Source: Roseovarius sp. SCSIO 43702
GTDB lineage: Bacteria > Pseudomonadota > Alphaproteobacteria > Rhodobacterales > Rhodobacteraceae
DNA: 64,000 nucleotides
Direction of reading: 5' to 3'
Assembly (NCBI RefSeq): GCF_019599045.1
Contig: NZ_CP080623.1
Location: 1,324,501 to 1,388,500, forward strand
The translations under genes and the position numbers were made by a program. Shown piece after piece: positions 1-6,912 of this stretch (position 1 is the stretch's first letter; each line of letters begins with the position of its first letter). The notes under the pieces are model-generated. The model saw nothing but the letters and a program-made list of their open reading frames with translations, had not been told where the DNA came from and did no database searches.

Positions 1-996
1 AAGATTGCACCCGATCTTCTGAACCTGCTGAAGAAGGTCGACGCGAGGTTCTTTGTGTCGCGCGTCGAGAAGCGATACTTGGTCGCGACCAAGCTTTATG
101 ACACCTTTTTCGACTCAGGTGAGAATCCAGCGGCTAACTGGAACGCCTATAACGTGAGGGTTTTGAAGCTGATCCTTTGCTTCAAGGTCGCGACTATTCT
201 GACAGAAGAGATCGCGCGAGAATTTTGGTCCATGCTGATGGCCCGGAACGAGAAGCAGGCACGAGCAAAGATCCCGGGTATCTGCGACGCTATCCTCGAG
301 AACGTTGATTTGCTTGCGGATCAGAGGTCGAGGGAAGTCGTAACGGAGACCCTGCTGTGGGCGCGTGATCACCCGGAAGCTCTCGACATCTTCATTGCGG
401 GGCGCCAAGCCAAGAATGGTCACATGCCCAACATGGTCGCCTTTGCGAACCTCCTCGACGGCCTCGAGGGGGTTTCAAAAAAATGGAACCGCCCGCTGAA
501 AAAGATTGTCCACGACCGGCAATCGCAATTCGAGGGCTCGCTGGAAGAGTGGCACCGAATGTTTTCCAACGCGTCGGGAGAGCCCATCCATCGACCGGGC
601 GAGACGGTGGTGCTGCGCAAGGTGCCAGGATCGAGCTTCGAAGTGTCCAGCTCGGACGACAGCGCGGGGATTCAGGTCGCCGATTTGGCGCTGTGGTTAT
701 TCCGACAGTTTCTTGCTGGGAAGGACCTTCCTGAGGGGGCCGCGGCCATCCTCAACTACGTGTTCAAGAAGGGCTTCCATCACGACTTCTCGTTTCGCGG
801 TGTCGGGGATCAGGTTGAGGAAAAGCTCCGTGAAATCATGCAGAAGGACATCCCACCCGAAGCAATGGAGGCTGGTCGGCGGTTGCGCGAGGAGCAAGAG
901 CGATTGCGCCAGCATCTTATCGCCAAGTATGAAGAGGATGGCCTGATGCCGCACGAGCGCGGTCCGCTGAAGTTGGTTTCCTCGGACGACGATTAA
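1..996 (+). CDS. DUF3800 domain protein, 5' end cut by window edge
   Basis: The frame is open from base 1, so the true start lies upstream; a GTG at 55 is only an internal possibility. The C-terminal half contains 'DSAGIQVADLALWLFRQF' followed by a charged tail, which resembles the conserved C-terminal motif of DUF3800 proteins. These are often found on phages and islands and proposed to have an RNase H-like fold. The N-terminal part ('FFVSRVEKRYLVATKLYD') also fits the family. No function is assigned. It is followed by about 470 bases without a gene before the methylase. Confidence 0.6.
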   Translation, partial: KIAPDLLNLLKKVDARFFVSRVEKRYLVATKLYDTFFDSGENPAANWNAYNVRVLKLILCFKVATILTEEIAREFWSMLMARNEKQARAKIPGICDAILENVDLLADQRSREVVTETLLWARDHPEALDIFIAGRQAKNGHMPNMVAFANLLDGLEGVSKKWNRPLKKIVHDRQSQFEGSLEEWHRMFSNASGEPIHRPGETVVLRKVPGSSFEVSSSDDSAGIQVADLALWLFRQFLAGKDLPEGAAAILNYVFKKGFHHDFSFRGVGDQVEEKLREIMQKDIPPEAMEAGRRLREEQERLRQHLIAKYEEDGLMPHERGPLKLVSSDDD

Positions 997-1471
997 CCGG
1001 CTTGTCAATCCTCCAGTGCCCCACGAGACATTTTCTTGTGAGACACCGCAAGGCGAGACGGATCGCCTCTCTGGCGCTATCAATAGCGATATACTCGGGG
1101 TCGTGCGCTCGGGCGAGCCGACGCCGATCGCGAGGTGGACACCGGGGCTGGCTTCCGGGGTCCAGCCAGAGTCCAGATCGCCAAGTCGTTGTTTTCCGGT
1201 TCCTTTCCGGGCCGGAACGTATGCTGGCGGGCTTGGCGCGAAATATCGCCAGCGACAGGGCCAATTTTTTGGGAAGCCACCCGGAATCCGGAAGCCACCC
1301 GATCTGCCTGAAAGCTGCGTAAAATCAAACACCTGATCGGCCGCCCGGGGTGGATACCCCGCGGATGCCGGAGTCCAGCCGGAAGCCAGGGTATCCACCC
1401 CGGTGGAGTCCACGCCGCGGGAGTCCAGCGCGGCGAAGGCCACCGCGCGAACAGCATCGACAGGATCACGC
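997..1471. other. Intergenic region with operator-like repeats, no gene seen
   Basis: No reading frame here looks like a protein. The stretch holds several copies of GGTGGA/TCCACC-type motifs: GGTGGACACC near 1135, a 14-bp inverted repeat around 1346-1402 and GTGGAGTCCAC at 1403-1413. A short direct repeat GGAAGCCACCCG occurs around 1271-1302. It probably contains the promoter and regulatory sites for the methylase gene at 1472. Confidence 0.4.
1346..1402. repeat. 14-bp perfect inverted repeat
   Basis: CGGGGTGGATACCC at 1346-1359 is the exact reverse complement of GGGTATCCACCCCG at 1389-1402, with a 29-base spacer. It lies 70 bases upstream of the methylase start. It could be a paired operator or an mRNA hairpin. 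There is no T-run, so it is not a standard terminator. Confidence 0.7.
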
Positions 1472-2809
1472 ATGACGTTGAGCTTCGCCCCCGAGCGGAT
1501 CGAGACTTGGCCGCTGGCCAAGCTCCAGCCCTACGCGAAGAACGCGAAGGTGCATGGCGCCGACCAGGTCGCGAAGATTGCTGCCAGCATGGCCGAGTTC
1601 GGCTGGACCGTGCCCTGCCTCGTCGGCGAGGACGGCGAGCTGATCGCGGGCCACGGCCGGGTGCTGGCCGCGACGCAGCTCGGACTGACCGAGGCGCCGG
1701 TTATCGTGCTCGGGCATCTGACCGAAGCACAGCGGCGGGCCTACCGGATCGCGGACAACAAGCTGACGGAACTCGGCAGCTGGGACGAGGCGCTGCTCTC
1801 TGCCGAACTTCAGGACCTGCTCGCGAACGAATACGACCTGTCGCTGGTCGGCTTCTCGGACGGCGAGCTGGACAAGCTGCTGGCCTTCGATCCGGACGGG
1901 GGCGGGGAAGAAGAAGGGGGCGCCGGCGGCTCCGTGCCGCCGGTGACCATCCCTGAGCCGCCTCGCAATCCGGCCTCGCGGACGGGTGATCTGTGGATCC
2001 TCGGCGATCACCGGCTGCTCTGCGGGGACAGCACGAACCACGACGATGTGCGCCGCCTGATGAACGGTGAGCGCGCGATCCTGTTCGCGACCGACCCGCC
2101 GTATCTCGTCGACTACGACGGCTCGAACCACCCGACGCGCAACAAGGATTGGTCTGCGTCCTATGGCACGACCTGGGACGACAGCTCGCAGGGCGCGGAC
2201 CTCTACGACGGTTTCATCGCCGCCGCCGTGGCGGAGGCCATCGCCGAGGACGCCGCCTGGTATTGCTGGCACGCCTCGCGCCGACAGGCGATGCTCGAGG
2301 CCTGCTGGGAGAAGGCGGGCGCCTTCGTCCACCAGCAGATCATCTGGGTGAAGAACCGCGGCGTCCTGACCCGGTCCCACTACCTGTGGAAGCACGAACC
2401 CTGCTTCATGGGTTGGCGGCGTCCGAACCGCCCCCCGAAGGTCGCCGAGCAGACGCTGCCCTCGACCTGGGAGATGCCGTCCTTCGCGAAGGACGAGCGT
2501 CCCGAGCACCCGACGCCGAAACCGCTCGACGCCTTCGGGATCCCGATGCGCCAGCACGTCGCCCGCGGCGGGCTCTGCTACGAGCCGTTCTCGGGCTCGG
2601 GCTCGCAGATCATGGCGGGCGAGGCCAATGGCCGCCGCGTCTTCGCGATGGAGATCAGCCCGGCCTATGTCGATGTCGCCGTTGAGCGCTGGCAGGCGGA
2701 GACCGGCAAGGAGGCGATCCTCGACGGCGACGGCCGGACCTTCGCCGAAGTGAAGGCCGAGCGGCTGGGCGAGACCCCGGCCGCGGCCGAGGGGGCCCAC
2801 GCGGCCTGA
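1472..2809 (+). CDS. ParB-like / DNA (adenine- or N4-cytosine) methyltransferase fusion
   Basis: The 445-residue protein begins with a ParB/sulfiredoxin-like domain (about residues 5-125, including 'LIAGHGRVLAA' and 'RIADNKLTELGSW'). It continues into an N4/N6 amino-methyltransferase. Motif IV is visible as 'ATDPPYLVDYDG' and the AdoMet-binding motif I as 'PFSGSGSQIMAGE', in the order DPPY first, then FxGxG. Such ParB-methylase fusions are common in prophages, where they modify phage DNA. I chose the ATG at 1472 because upstream in-frame residues are low-complexity and the homologous domain starts here. The cytosine methylase begins 4 bases after the stop. Confidence 0.85.
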   Translation: MTLSFAPERIETWPLAKLQPYAKNAKVHGADQVAKIAASMAEFGWTVPCLVGEDGELIAGHGRVLAATQLGLTEAPVIVLGHLTEAQRRAYRIADNKLTELGSWDEALLSAELQDLLANEYDLSLVGFSDGELDKLLAFDPDGGGEEEGGAGGSVPPVTIPEPPRNPASRTGDLWILGDHRLLCGDSTNHDDVRRLMNGERAILFATDPPYLVDYDGSNHPTRNKDWSASYGTTWDDSSQGADLYDGFIAAAVAEAIAEDAAWYCWHASRRQAMLEACWEKAGAFVHQQIIWVKNRGVLTRSHYLWKHEPCFMGWRRPNRPPKVAEQTLPSTWEMPSFAKDERPEHPTPKPLDAFGIPMRQHVARGGLCYEPFSGSGSQIMAGEANGRRVFAMEISPAYVDVAVERWQAETGKEAILDGDGRTFAEVKAERLGETPAAAEGAHAA

Positions 2810-2813
2810 CGAC

Positions 2814-3836
2814 GTGGATGGCGTGGCTCTACCTTCCTCCGGCCTGCCTGCCGGAGCGGACGACGCGTGCCTCTTCGGCCTCTCGCTCTGCTCCGGCGCC
2901 GGCGGGCTCGACCTCGGGCTGCACCTCGCGCTCCCCGGATATCGCACTGTGGGTCATGTCGAGCGGGACGCCTACGCCGCGGCCATCCTCGTGGCGCGGA
3001 TGGAAGACGCGGCCCTGGATCCGGCGCCTGTCTGGGACGACATTGCCACATTCGACGGCGGCCAGTGGCGAGGCGCGGTGGACATCGTCACTGCGGGCTA
3101 TCCGTGCCAGCCGTTCTCCGTCGCGGGCAAGCGCCGGGGCGCGGACGACCCGCGGCACCTCTGGCCCCATGTCGCCCGCATCGTCGGCGAGGTCGAGCCG
3201 CCCTTCGTGTTCCTCGAGAACGTCGCCCATCATCTCCGCCTCGGCTTCCCCGAGGTCGCCGGAGGACTGGTCGGCATGGGCTACCGCCTTGCGGCGGGCC
3301 TCTTCACGGCGGCGGAAGTCGGCGCGCCCCACCGGCGCGAGCGGCTCCTCATCCTCGCCCACCGCGAGCGCGACCACCTGGCCGACCCCGCGCGCCTGCT
3401 CGGGGACGCGCTCGAGCGGCGGCAACCGGACGGAGATGATGCGGCTCTGGCCGACGCCGCTGGCCGGCGACAGCAAGGGCACGCGGAACCGGACGAGCAA
3501 TCGCAGCGAGACGGCGCGCGCGCGCAACGACGGGACGACGCTCTGCGATGCGACGCGGCTTTGGATGACGCCGACGGCGCGGGATCACAAGGACGGCGCG
3601 ACGAGCCTCGCGAACACGCCGGTGAACGGGCTGCTTGGCCGCCAGGTCCTGGTGACGCCGACGGCTGGCGCGCCTTCCTGCGACACGCCCCGGACCTTGA
3701 ACCCGCTGTTCGTCGAGGCGCTGATGGGCTGGCCCACCGGGTGGACCGGCTTCGGCTCTGTGGCAACGGAGTGGTCCCGCTGGTCGCGGCGCATGCGATC
3801 CGAACTCTCGCAGCTGAACTGCTGGCCGATGGATGA
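2814..3836 (+). CDS. C5-cytosine DNA methyltransferase (C-terminal half frame-ambiguous)
   Basis: The N-terminal half has clear Dcm-type motifs: AdoMet motif I 'LCSGAGGLDLGL' (about 24-35), catalytic 'GYPCQPFSVAG' with Cys98, and motif VI 'FLENVAHH' (about 133-140). Near the C-terminus, 'LRLCGNGVVPLVAAHAI' matches motif X. Between about residue 190 and 300 this frame is rich in D, R and A and looks like a shadow. The +1 frame over 3379-3849 instead reads 'LWPTPLAGDSKG', 'WMTPTARDHKDG' and 'LNPLFVEALMGWPTGWT', typical of the variable part of phage cytosine methylases. The gene may carry two compensating frameshifts, or both frames may be used. The +1 frame ends at 3849, overlapping the next start by 4 bases. 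Methylase identity is sure; the exact product is not. Confidence 0.75.
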   Translation: MDGVALPSSGLPAGADDACLFGLSLCSGAGGLDLGLHLALPGYRTVGHVERDAYAAAILVARMEDAALDPAPVWDDIATFDGGQWRGAVDIVTAGYPCQPFSVAGKRRGADDPRHLWPHVARIVGEVEPPFVFLENVAHHLRLGFPEVAGGLVGMGYRLAAGLFTAAEVGAPHRRERLLILAHRERDHLADPARLLGDALERRQPDGDDAALADAAGRRQQGHAEPDEQSQRDGARAQRRDDALRCDAALDDADGAGSQGRRDEPREHAGERAAWPPGPGDADGWRAFLRHAPDLEPAVRRGADGLAHRVDRLRLCGNGVVPLVAAHAIRTLAAELLADG

Positions 3837-3845
3837 GGGTGCGCG

Positions 3846-4085
3846 ATGAAGCAGAGCCGTGCCATGTCGCTGGTGGAGGCCGTCGCCAACGTGGCGGTCG
3901 GCTACGGCGTCGCGGTCGTGACGCAGATCCTGATCTTCCCGGTCTTCGGGCTGCACACGACGCTGGCGCAGAACCTGAAGATGGGCGCGGTGTTCACGGT
4001 GGTGAGCATCGCGCGGTCCTTCGTCCTGCGGCGGTTGTTCGAGGCCTTCCGATCCGACCAAATCACTTCGAGAGTTCAGCGATAA
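3846..4085 (+). CDS. DUF7220-like small membrane protein
   Basis: The 79-residue protein starts 'MKQSRAMSLVEAVANVAVGYG' and has two predicted membrane segments (about 10-30 and 45-60). This matches a small phage/prophage membrane protein family (DUF7220). The start ATG overlaps the stop of the +1 methylase frame (ATGA at 3846-3849), suggesting translational coupling. The C-terminal residues run into the 3' end of the convergent gene at 4063, so the native C-terminus may have been replaced when that cargo gene arrived. Function unknown. Confidence 0.65.
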   Translation: MKQSRAMSLVEAVANVAVGYGVAVVTQILIFPVFGLHTTLAQNLKMGAVFTVVSIARSFVLRRLFEAFRSDQITSRVQR

Positions 4086-4863
4086 TCGGATCAAGATCAG
4101 GTTGCGGTATCGTGGTGAGACCCATCTGGTTGAAAAGGTCCGCGCCCATGCCTTGGACTGCCATGCTGCCTGGCTTGATGTCTGTGGGCCCGAAGGCCAC
4201 TTCGCCCCCGAAGTTTACAAGAGCGCGGTGATAAAGATCGAGGCACTCGTAGAGAAGCTCGTATAACGATTTCTCGAAGCGCTGCTGCCCCCGATAATCG
4301 TCCTGTCTCAGTTGATAGTTCTCTCGCAGCGCTGCAATCTTAAGCAGACACAATTGGCGGTAGGTAAGGGCTTCAGCGGTTCTGACAATCTGGTGGGCAA
4401 GGCCAGGGCTAATCTGCGCGTCGAATGCTATGTTTCCGATGAGAAAAGCCATGTAGGGGATCTTCTTCTCCTCGGCTTCACGTTGGCACTTCAGGAGAAC
4501 ACTCTCGGCCACTTCATCTGCGTCGCTGCGTCCATTTCCTTTGGGGTCAAAGAAGCCATCCTGGCGAAGTGTTTCGCCCCGTTCGATACGGCTTCGGATT
4601 TTTGATGCAGCAATCGCCAGCGCACCACCAACGCGCACCTTTTCGCGCGGCCCCAATAGTCGATTGGCTGCTTCTTCACCGAGTCCACGCAGGGCATGCG
4701 CGGCCATGGCACCACCGGCGCCGCCCGCAGCTGCACCTCCCGGACCTGCGGCCAAAAAACCGAGCGCACTGCCGACTGCGGCACCGGCGATATCGGCTCC
4801 CGCTCCGATCATCGCGTTAACCTTGCCGTCGTCTTCTTGGTCGGCGCCTTCAGTATTCGTCAT
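4063..4863 (-). CDS. Hypothetical cargo protein with glycine-zipper membrane segment
   Basis: The 266-residue protein has a glycine/alanine-rich hydrophobic stretch (about 17-60, 'GAAVGSALGFLAAGPGG') resembling a glycine zipper or membrane-inserting segment. A helical soluble domain follows ('KKIPYMAFLIGNIAFD', 'TYRQLCLLKIAALRENYQL'). It points against the surrounding phage genes and its base composition is visibly less GC-rich than the methylases. I do not recognise the family. The context (single gene, opposite strand, inside phage early/late genes) is that of a moron. A membrane-acting defence effector is possible but only an inference. Confidence 0.55.
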   Translation of the reverse strand: MTNTEGADQEDDGKVNAMIGAGADIAGAAVGSALGFLAAGPGGAAAGGAGGAMAAHALRGLGEEAANRLLGPREKVRVGGALAIAASKIRSRIERGETLRQDGFFDPKGNGRSDADEVAESVLLKCQREAEEKKIPYMAFLIGNIAFDAQISPGLAHQIVRTAEALTYRQLCLLKIAALRENYQLRQDDYRGQQRFEKSLYELLYECLDLYHRALVNFGGEVAFGPTDIKPGSMAVQGMGADLFNQMGLTTIPQPDLDPIIAELSK

Positions 4864-4962
4864 AATGAAACATCACCCTTCATGCATGGTCCTTGCCAAC
4901 CGAGCCAGTCAGCGTCCGCAATCGGAGCATGGATAGCATGGGTGAGAAAGCTGTTGAATGAG

Positions 4963-4994
4963 AATGCCGCCGCCCGTGACCGGACGGCGGCATT
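4963..4994 (-). terminator. Hairpin downstream of the DUF3489 gene
   Basis: AATGCCGCCG (4963-4972) pairs perfectly with CGGCGGCATT (4985-4994) around a 12-base loop. It lies 22 bases beyond the stop of the minus-strand DUF3489 gene. No long U-run follows, so efficiency as an intrinsic terminator is uncertain. Confidence 0.45.
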
Positions 4995-5016
4995 CCAAGC
5001 TTGACCGAGCGTTGGT

Positions 5017-5604
5017 TCATTCGGACTGCAAGTTGTAGACCCTACCGCGCCCCTCGATTTTCTCGGAGGTGATGGTCAGGCCGAGCTTCTTCTTCAGTGC
5101 CCCGGACATGACGCCCCTCGCGGTGTGAGCTTGCCACCCCGTGGCTTCGACGATCTCGTCGATGGTCGCGCCGCCGTCGGCGCTGAGCATCTCGATCAGT
5201 TTCGCCTGCTTCGTGCCGGCGCGCGGTGTGCGCGCCTTGGGTGCGGGCTCGGGCTCGGCTGGAGCGTCCTGCGGGGGCTCCGCGCTCGGCGCCCCGTCGG
5301 CGCCCGTGGGCGCGCTGTTGCCGCCTTCCGGCTCGACGCCGATGGCGGAAAGGCCGGCGTCGGTGATGTGCAGGAGGATGGCGCGGCCGTTCTCGTCGTT
5401 GCGCCAGATGCGGTTGAGCGCGGCGTCCGCCTTGGTCCGGCTGTCGGTCGCCGTCTCGGCGATCAGCCCGCGCTTCAGCAGCGCGCCGACCACCTTGGCG
5501 GCGGCCCCGCCGCGGAGCGAGCCGGGGAGCGGCAGGACGTTGCGGTCGTCGCGCTGCGCGGCGGCGCTGAGGATCACGAGCTGGGTGTCGGAAAGCTTGG
5601 TCAT
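5017..5604 (-). CDS. DUF3489 domain protein
   Basis: The 195-residue protein has an N-terminal helical region ('MTKLSDTQLVILSAAAQRDD'), a Pro/Ala/Glu-rich linker (about 90-125) and a C-terminal winged-helix-like DUF3489 domain. The domain reads 'KQAKLIEMLSADGGATIDEI', then 'ATGWQAHTARGVMSGALKKK'. DUF3489 proteins are frequent in alphaproteobacterial prophages and islands, often near DUF2924 and recombinase genes, which occur here at 60-62 kb. DNA binding is likely from the fold; the target is unknown. It heads a minus-strand group with the two small genes upstream of it. Confidence 0.8.
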   Translation of the reverse strand: MTKLSDTQLVILSAAAQRDDRNVLPLPGSLRGGAAAKVVGALLKRGLIAETATDSRTKADAALNRIWRNDENGRAILLHITDAGLSAIGVEPEGGNSAPTGADGAPSAEPPQDAPAEPEPAPKARTPRAGTKQAKLIEMLSADGGATIDEIVEATGWQAHTARGVMSGALKKKLGLTITSEKIEGRGRVYNLQSE

Positions 5605-5698
5605 GGGGTCGTCTCCTTGGTCGGGGCCGCGACCGTCGCGACCCTCCTACGACCCCGAGCCGCGCAGGGCGCGGCAGGAGGTCCGGCTGGGCCGGAGG

Positions 5699-5917
5699 TC
5701 AGATCAGCCCGAGGTCGCGCAGCAGCGTGGTGGCGGCGGGCAGTCGATCCGTCGCCACGTCAATGGCGATGGTCATGCTGTCGGCGGTGAGGCGCGCGGG
5801 AATGTCCGCCTCGTCGCGGAGCGCGTTCCCGATCTCGTCGAGGACGGCGGGGATGCGGCCGGCATCCCAAGGCTCGTTCAGGCCGCGGATGGCGATGCGG
5901 ATGGTGCTGGTTTCCAT
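5699..5917 (-). CDS. Small phage-associated hypothetical protein
   Basis: A 72-residue acidic protein starting 'METSTIRIAIRGLNEPWDAG' and ending 'LLRDLGLI'. The start at 5917 is chosen because the longer upstream frame is a shadow of the neighbouring gene. It lies 14 bases downstream of the 5932-6204 gene on the same strand. Function not recognised. Confidence 0.6.
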   Translation of the reverse strand: METSTIRIAIRGLNEPWDAGRIPAVLDEIGNALRDEADIPARLTADSMTIAIDVATDRLPAATTLLRDLGLI

Positions 5918-5931
5918 GGTGCGCGCTCCTG

Positions 5932-6204
5932 TCACTCGGCGTGTTCGCCTTCGCCGAAGGCGCTGTCGGTGATGCGCTTCAGAAGGCTGGCGTAGTGCTC
6001 CAGCGTGCCGACCATGGCCCAGCCCACGTCGTCGGGGTGGCAGTTGAAATGGTCGTCGCTGAGCGCCTGCAGGCGGGCGAGCATCTCGTCGATCTCGGCC
6101 TTCTTGCCGATGAAGGCGGCGAGCCCCGCTTCCTTGTTCCGGCGCGCCTTCTCGGCGCGGAGTTCGTGGCGCGGGGTGGTGATCGGGTTCAGGCGGGTCG
6201 TCAT
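5932..6204 (-). CDS. Small phage-associated hypothetical protein
   Basis: A 90-residue, highly charged, helical protein ('HELRAEKARRNKEAGLAAFI'; C-terminus 'SLLKRITDSAFGEGEHAE'). It appears to be the first gene of the minus-strand group reading away from the terminase operon. Function not recognised. Confidence 0.6.
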   Translation of the reverse strand: MTTRLNPITTPRHELRAEKARRNKEAGLAAFIGKKAEIDEMLARLQALSDDHFNCHPDDVGWAMVGTLEHYASLLKRITDSAFGEGEHAE

Positions 6205-6315
6205 CGGGGTGGCTCCGTGGTGAGTTGCATCGTCCTTGTGGATCTACGTTCGCTCCCGCGCGGAGGCTTATCAACTCAATAAGCACATGAATTCGCATGA
6301 TAATCGGAGCGCGAC
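6205..6315. promoter_or_regulatory. Divergent intergenic region before the terminase operon
   Basis: About 110 bases separate the minus-strand small genes from the plus-strand late operon. Unlike its surroundings it is AT-rich near 6268-6305 (TATCAACTCAATAAGCACAT and GATAAT). It must hold promoters in one or both directions. I cannot assign convincing -35 and -10 pairs. Confidence 0.35.
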
Positions 6316-6912
6316 ATGGAGGGTCTGAGCGAGCGCCAGTACGCCGCCCATGTCGGTCTCTCGCGCGGCGCGATCCAGAAGGCGAAGGCCGCCGGACGCC
6401 TCGTGCTGCACGCCGACGGCAGCATCGACGCCGACGCCAGCGACGCGCGTCGGGCCGAGACCACGGACCCGTCGAAAACCCGCAAGCCGCCCCAACTGAG
6501 CCGCAAGCCCGTGCCGGAGGCGGCCGTCTCGGCCGTGGGCGATACCCTGAAGGAACAGGGCCTGGCCGCGCCCGCCACGGGCGGCGGCACGACCTTCCTG
6601 CAGGCCAAGACGGCCAACGAGGTGCTGAAGGCGCAGGAGCGGCGCATCCGGCTGCAAAAGCTCAAGGGCGAGCTGATCGACCGCGCCCGCGAGCTGGCGC
6701 TGGTGTTCCGGCTGGCGCGGCAGGAGCGCGACGTCTGGGTCAACTGGCCCGCCCGGGTGGCCGCGCTGATGGCGGCCGATCTCTCGGCCTCATGCAGCGA
6801 AGCGTCAGGCCAGGAAATTGTCATCGAGCCCGCCGCCATGCAGAAGGCTCTGGAGAAGCATGTCCGATCGCAGCTCGACGACCTCGCCGAGATCCAGCCA
6901 GATCTCCGCTGA
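6316..6912 (+). CDS. Terminase small subunit
   Basis: The 198-residue protein starts with a DNA-binding helix-turn-helix of Nu1 type ('SERQYAAHVGLSRGAIQKAK', about 4-23). A flexible linker follows, then a helical segment ('AQERRIRLQKLKGELIDRAR') and a C-terminal part likely to contact the large subunit. It recognises phage DNA for packaging. The 3' end overlaps the large subunit start by about 53 bases, the usual terS-terL arrangement. Confidence 0.8.
   Translation: MEGLSERQYAAHVGLSRGAIQKAKAAGRLVLHADGSIDADASDARRAETTDPSKTRKPPQLSRKPVPEAAVSAVGDTLKEQGLAAPATGGGTTFLQAKTANEVLKAQERRIRLQKLKGELIDRARELALVFRLARQERDVWVNWPARVAALMAADLSASCSEASGQEIVIEPAAMQKALEKHVRSQLDDLAEIQPDLR

Noticed and set aside
1002..1336. 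Two overlapping plus-strand ORFs of 106 codons before the methylase
   Set aside because: Both are Arg/Ser/Gly-rich with no start context or family resemblance; the region has operator-like repeats instead.
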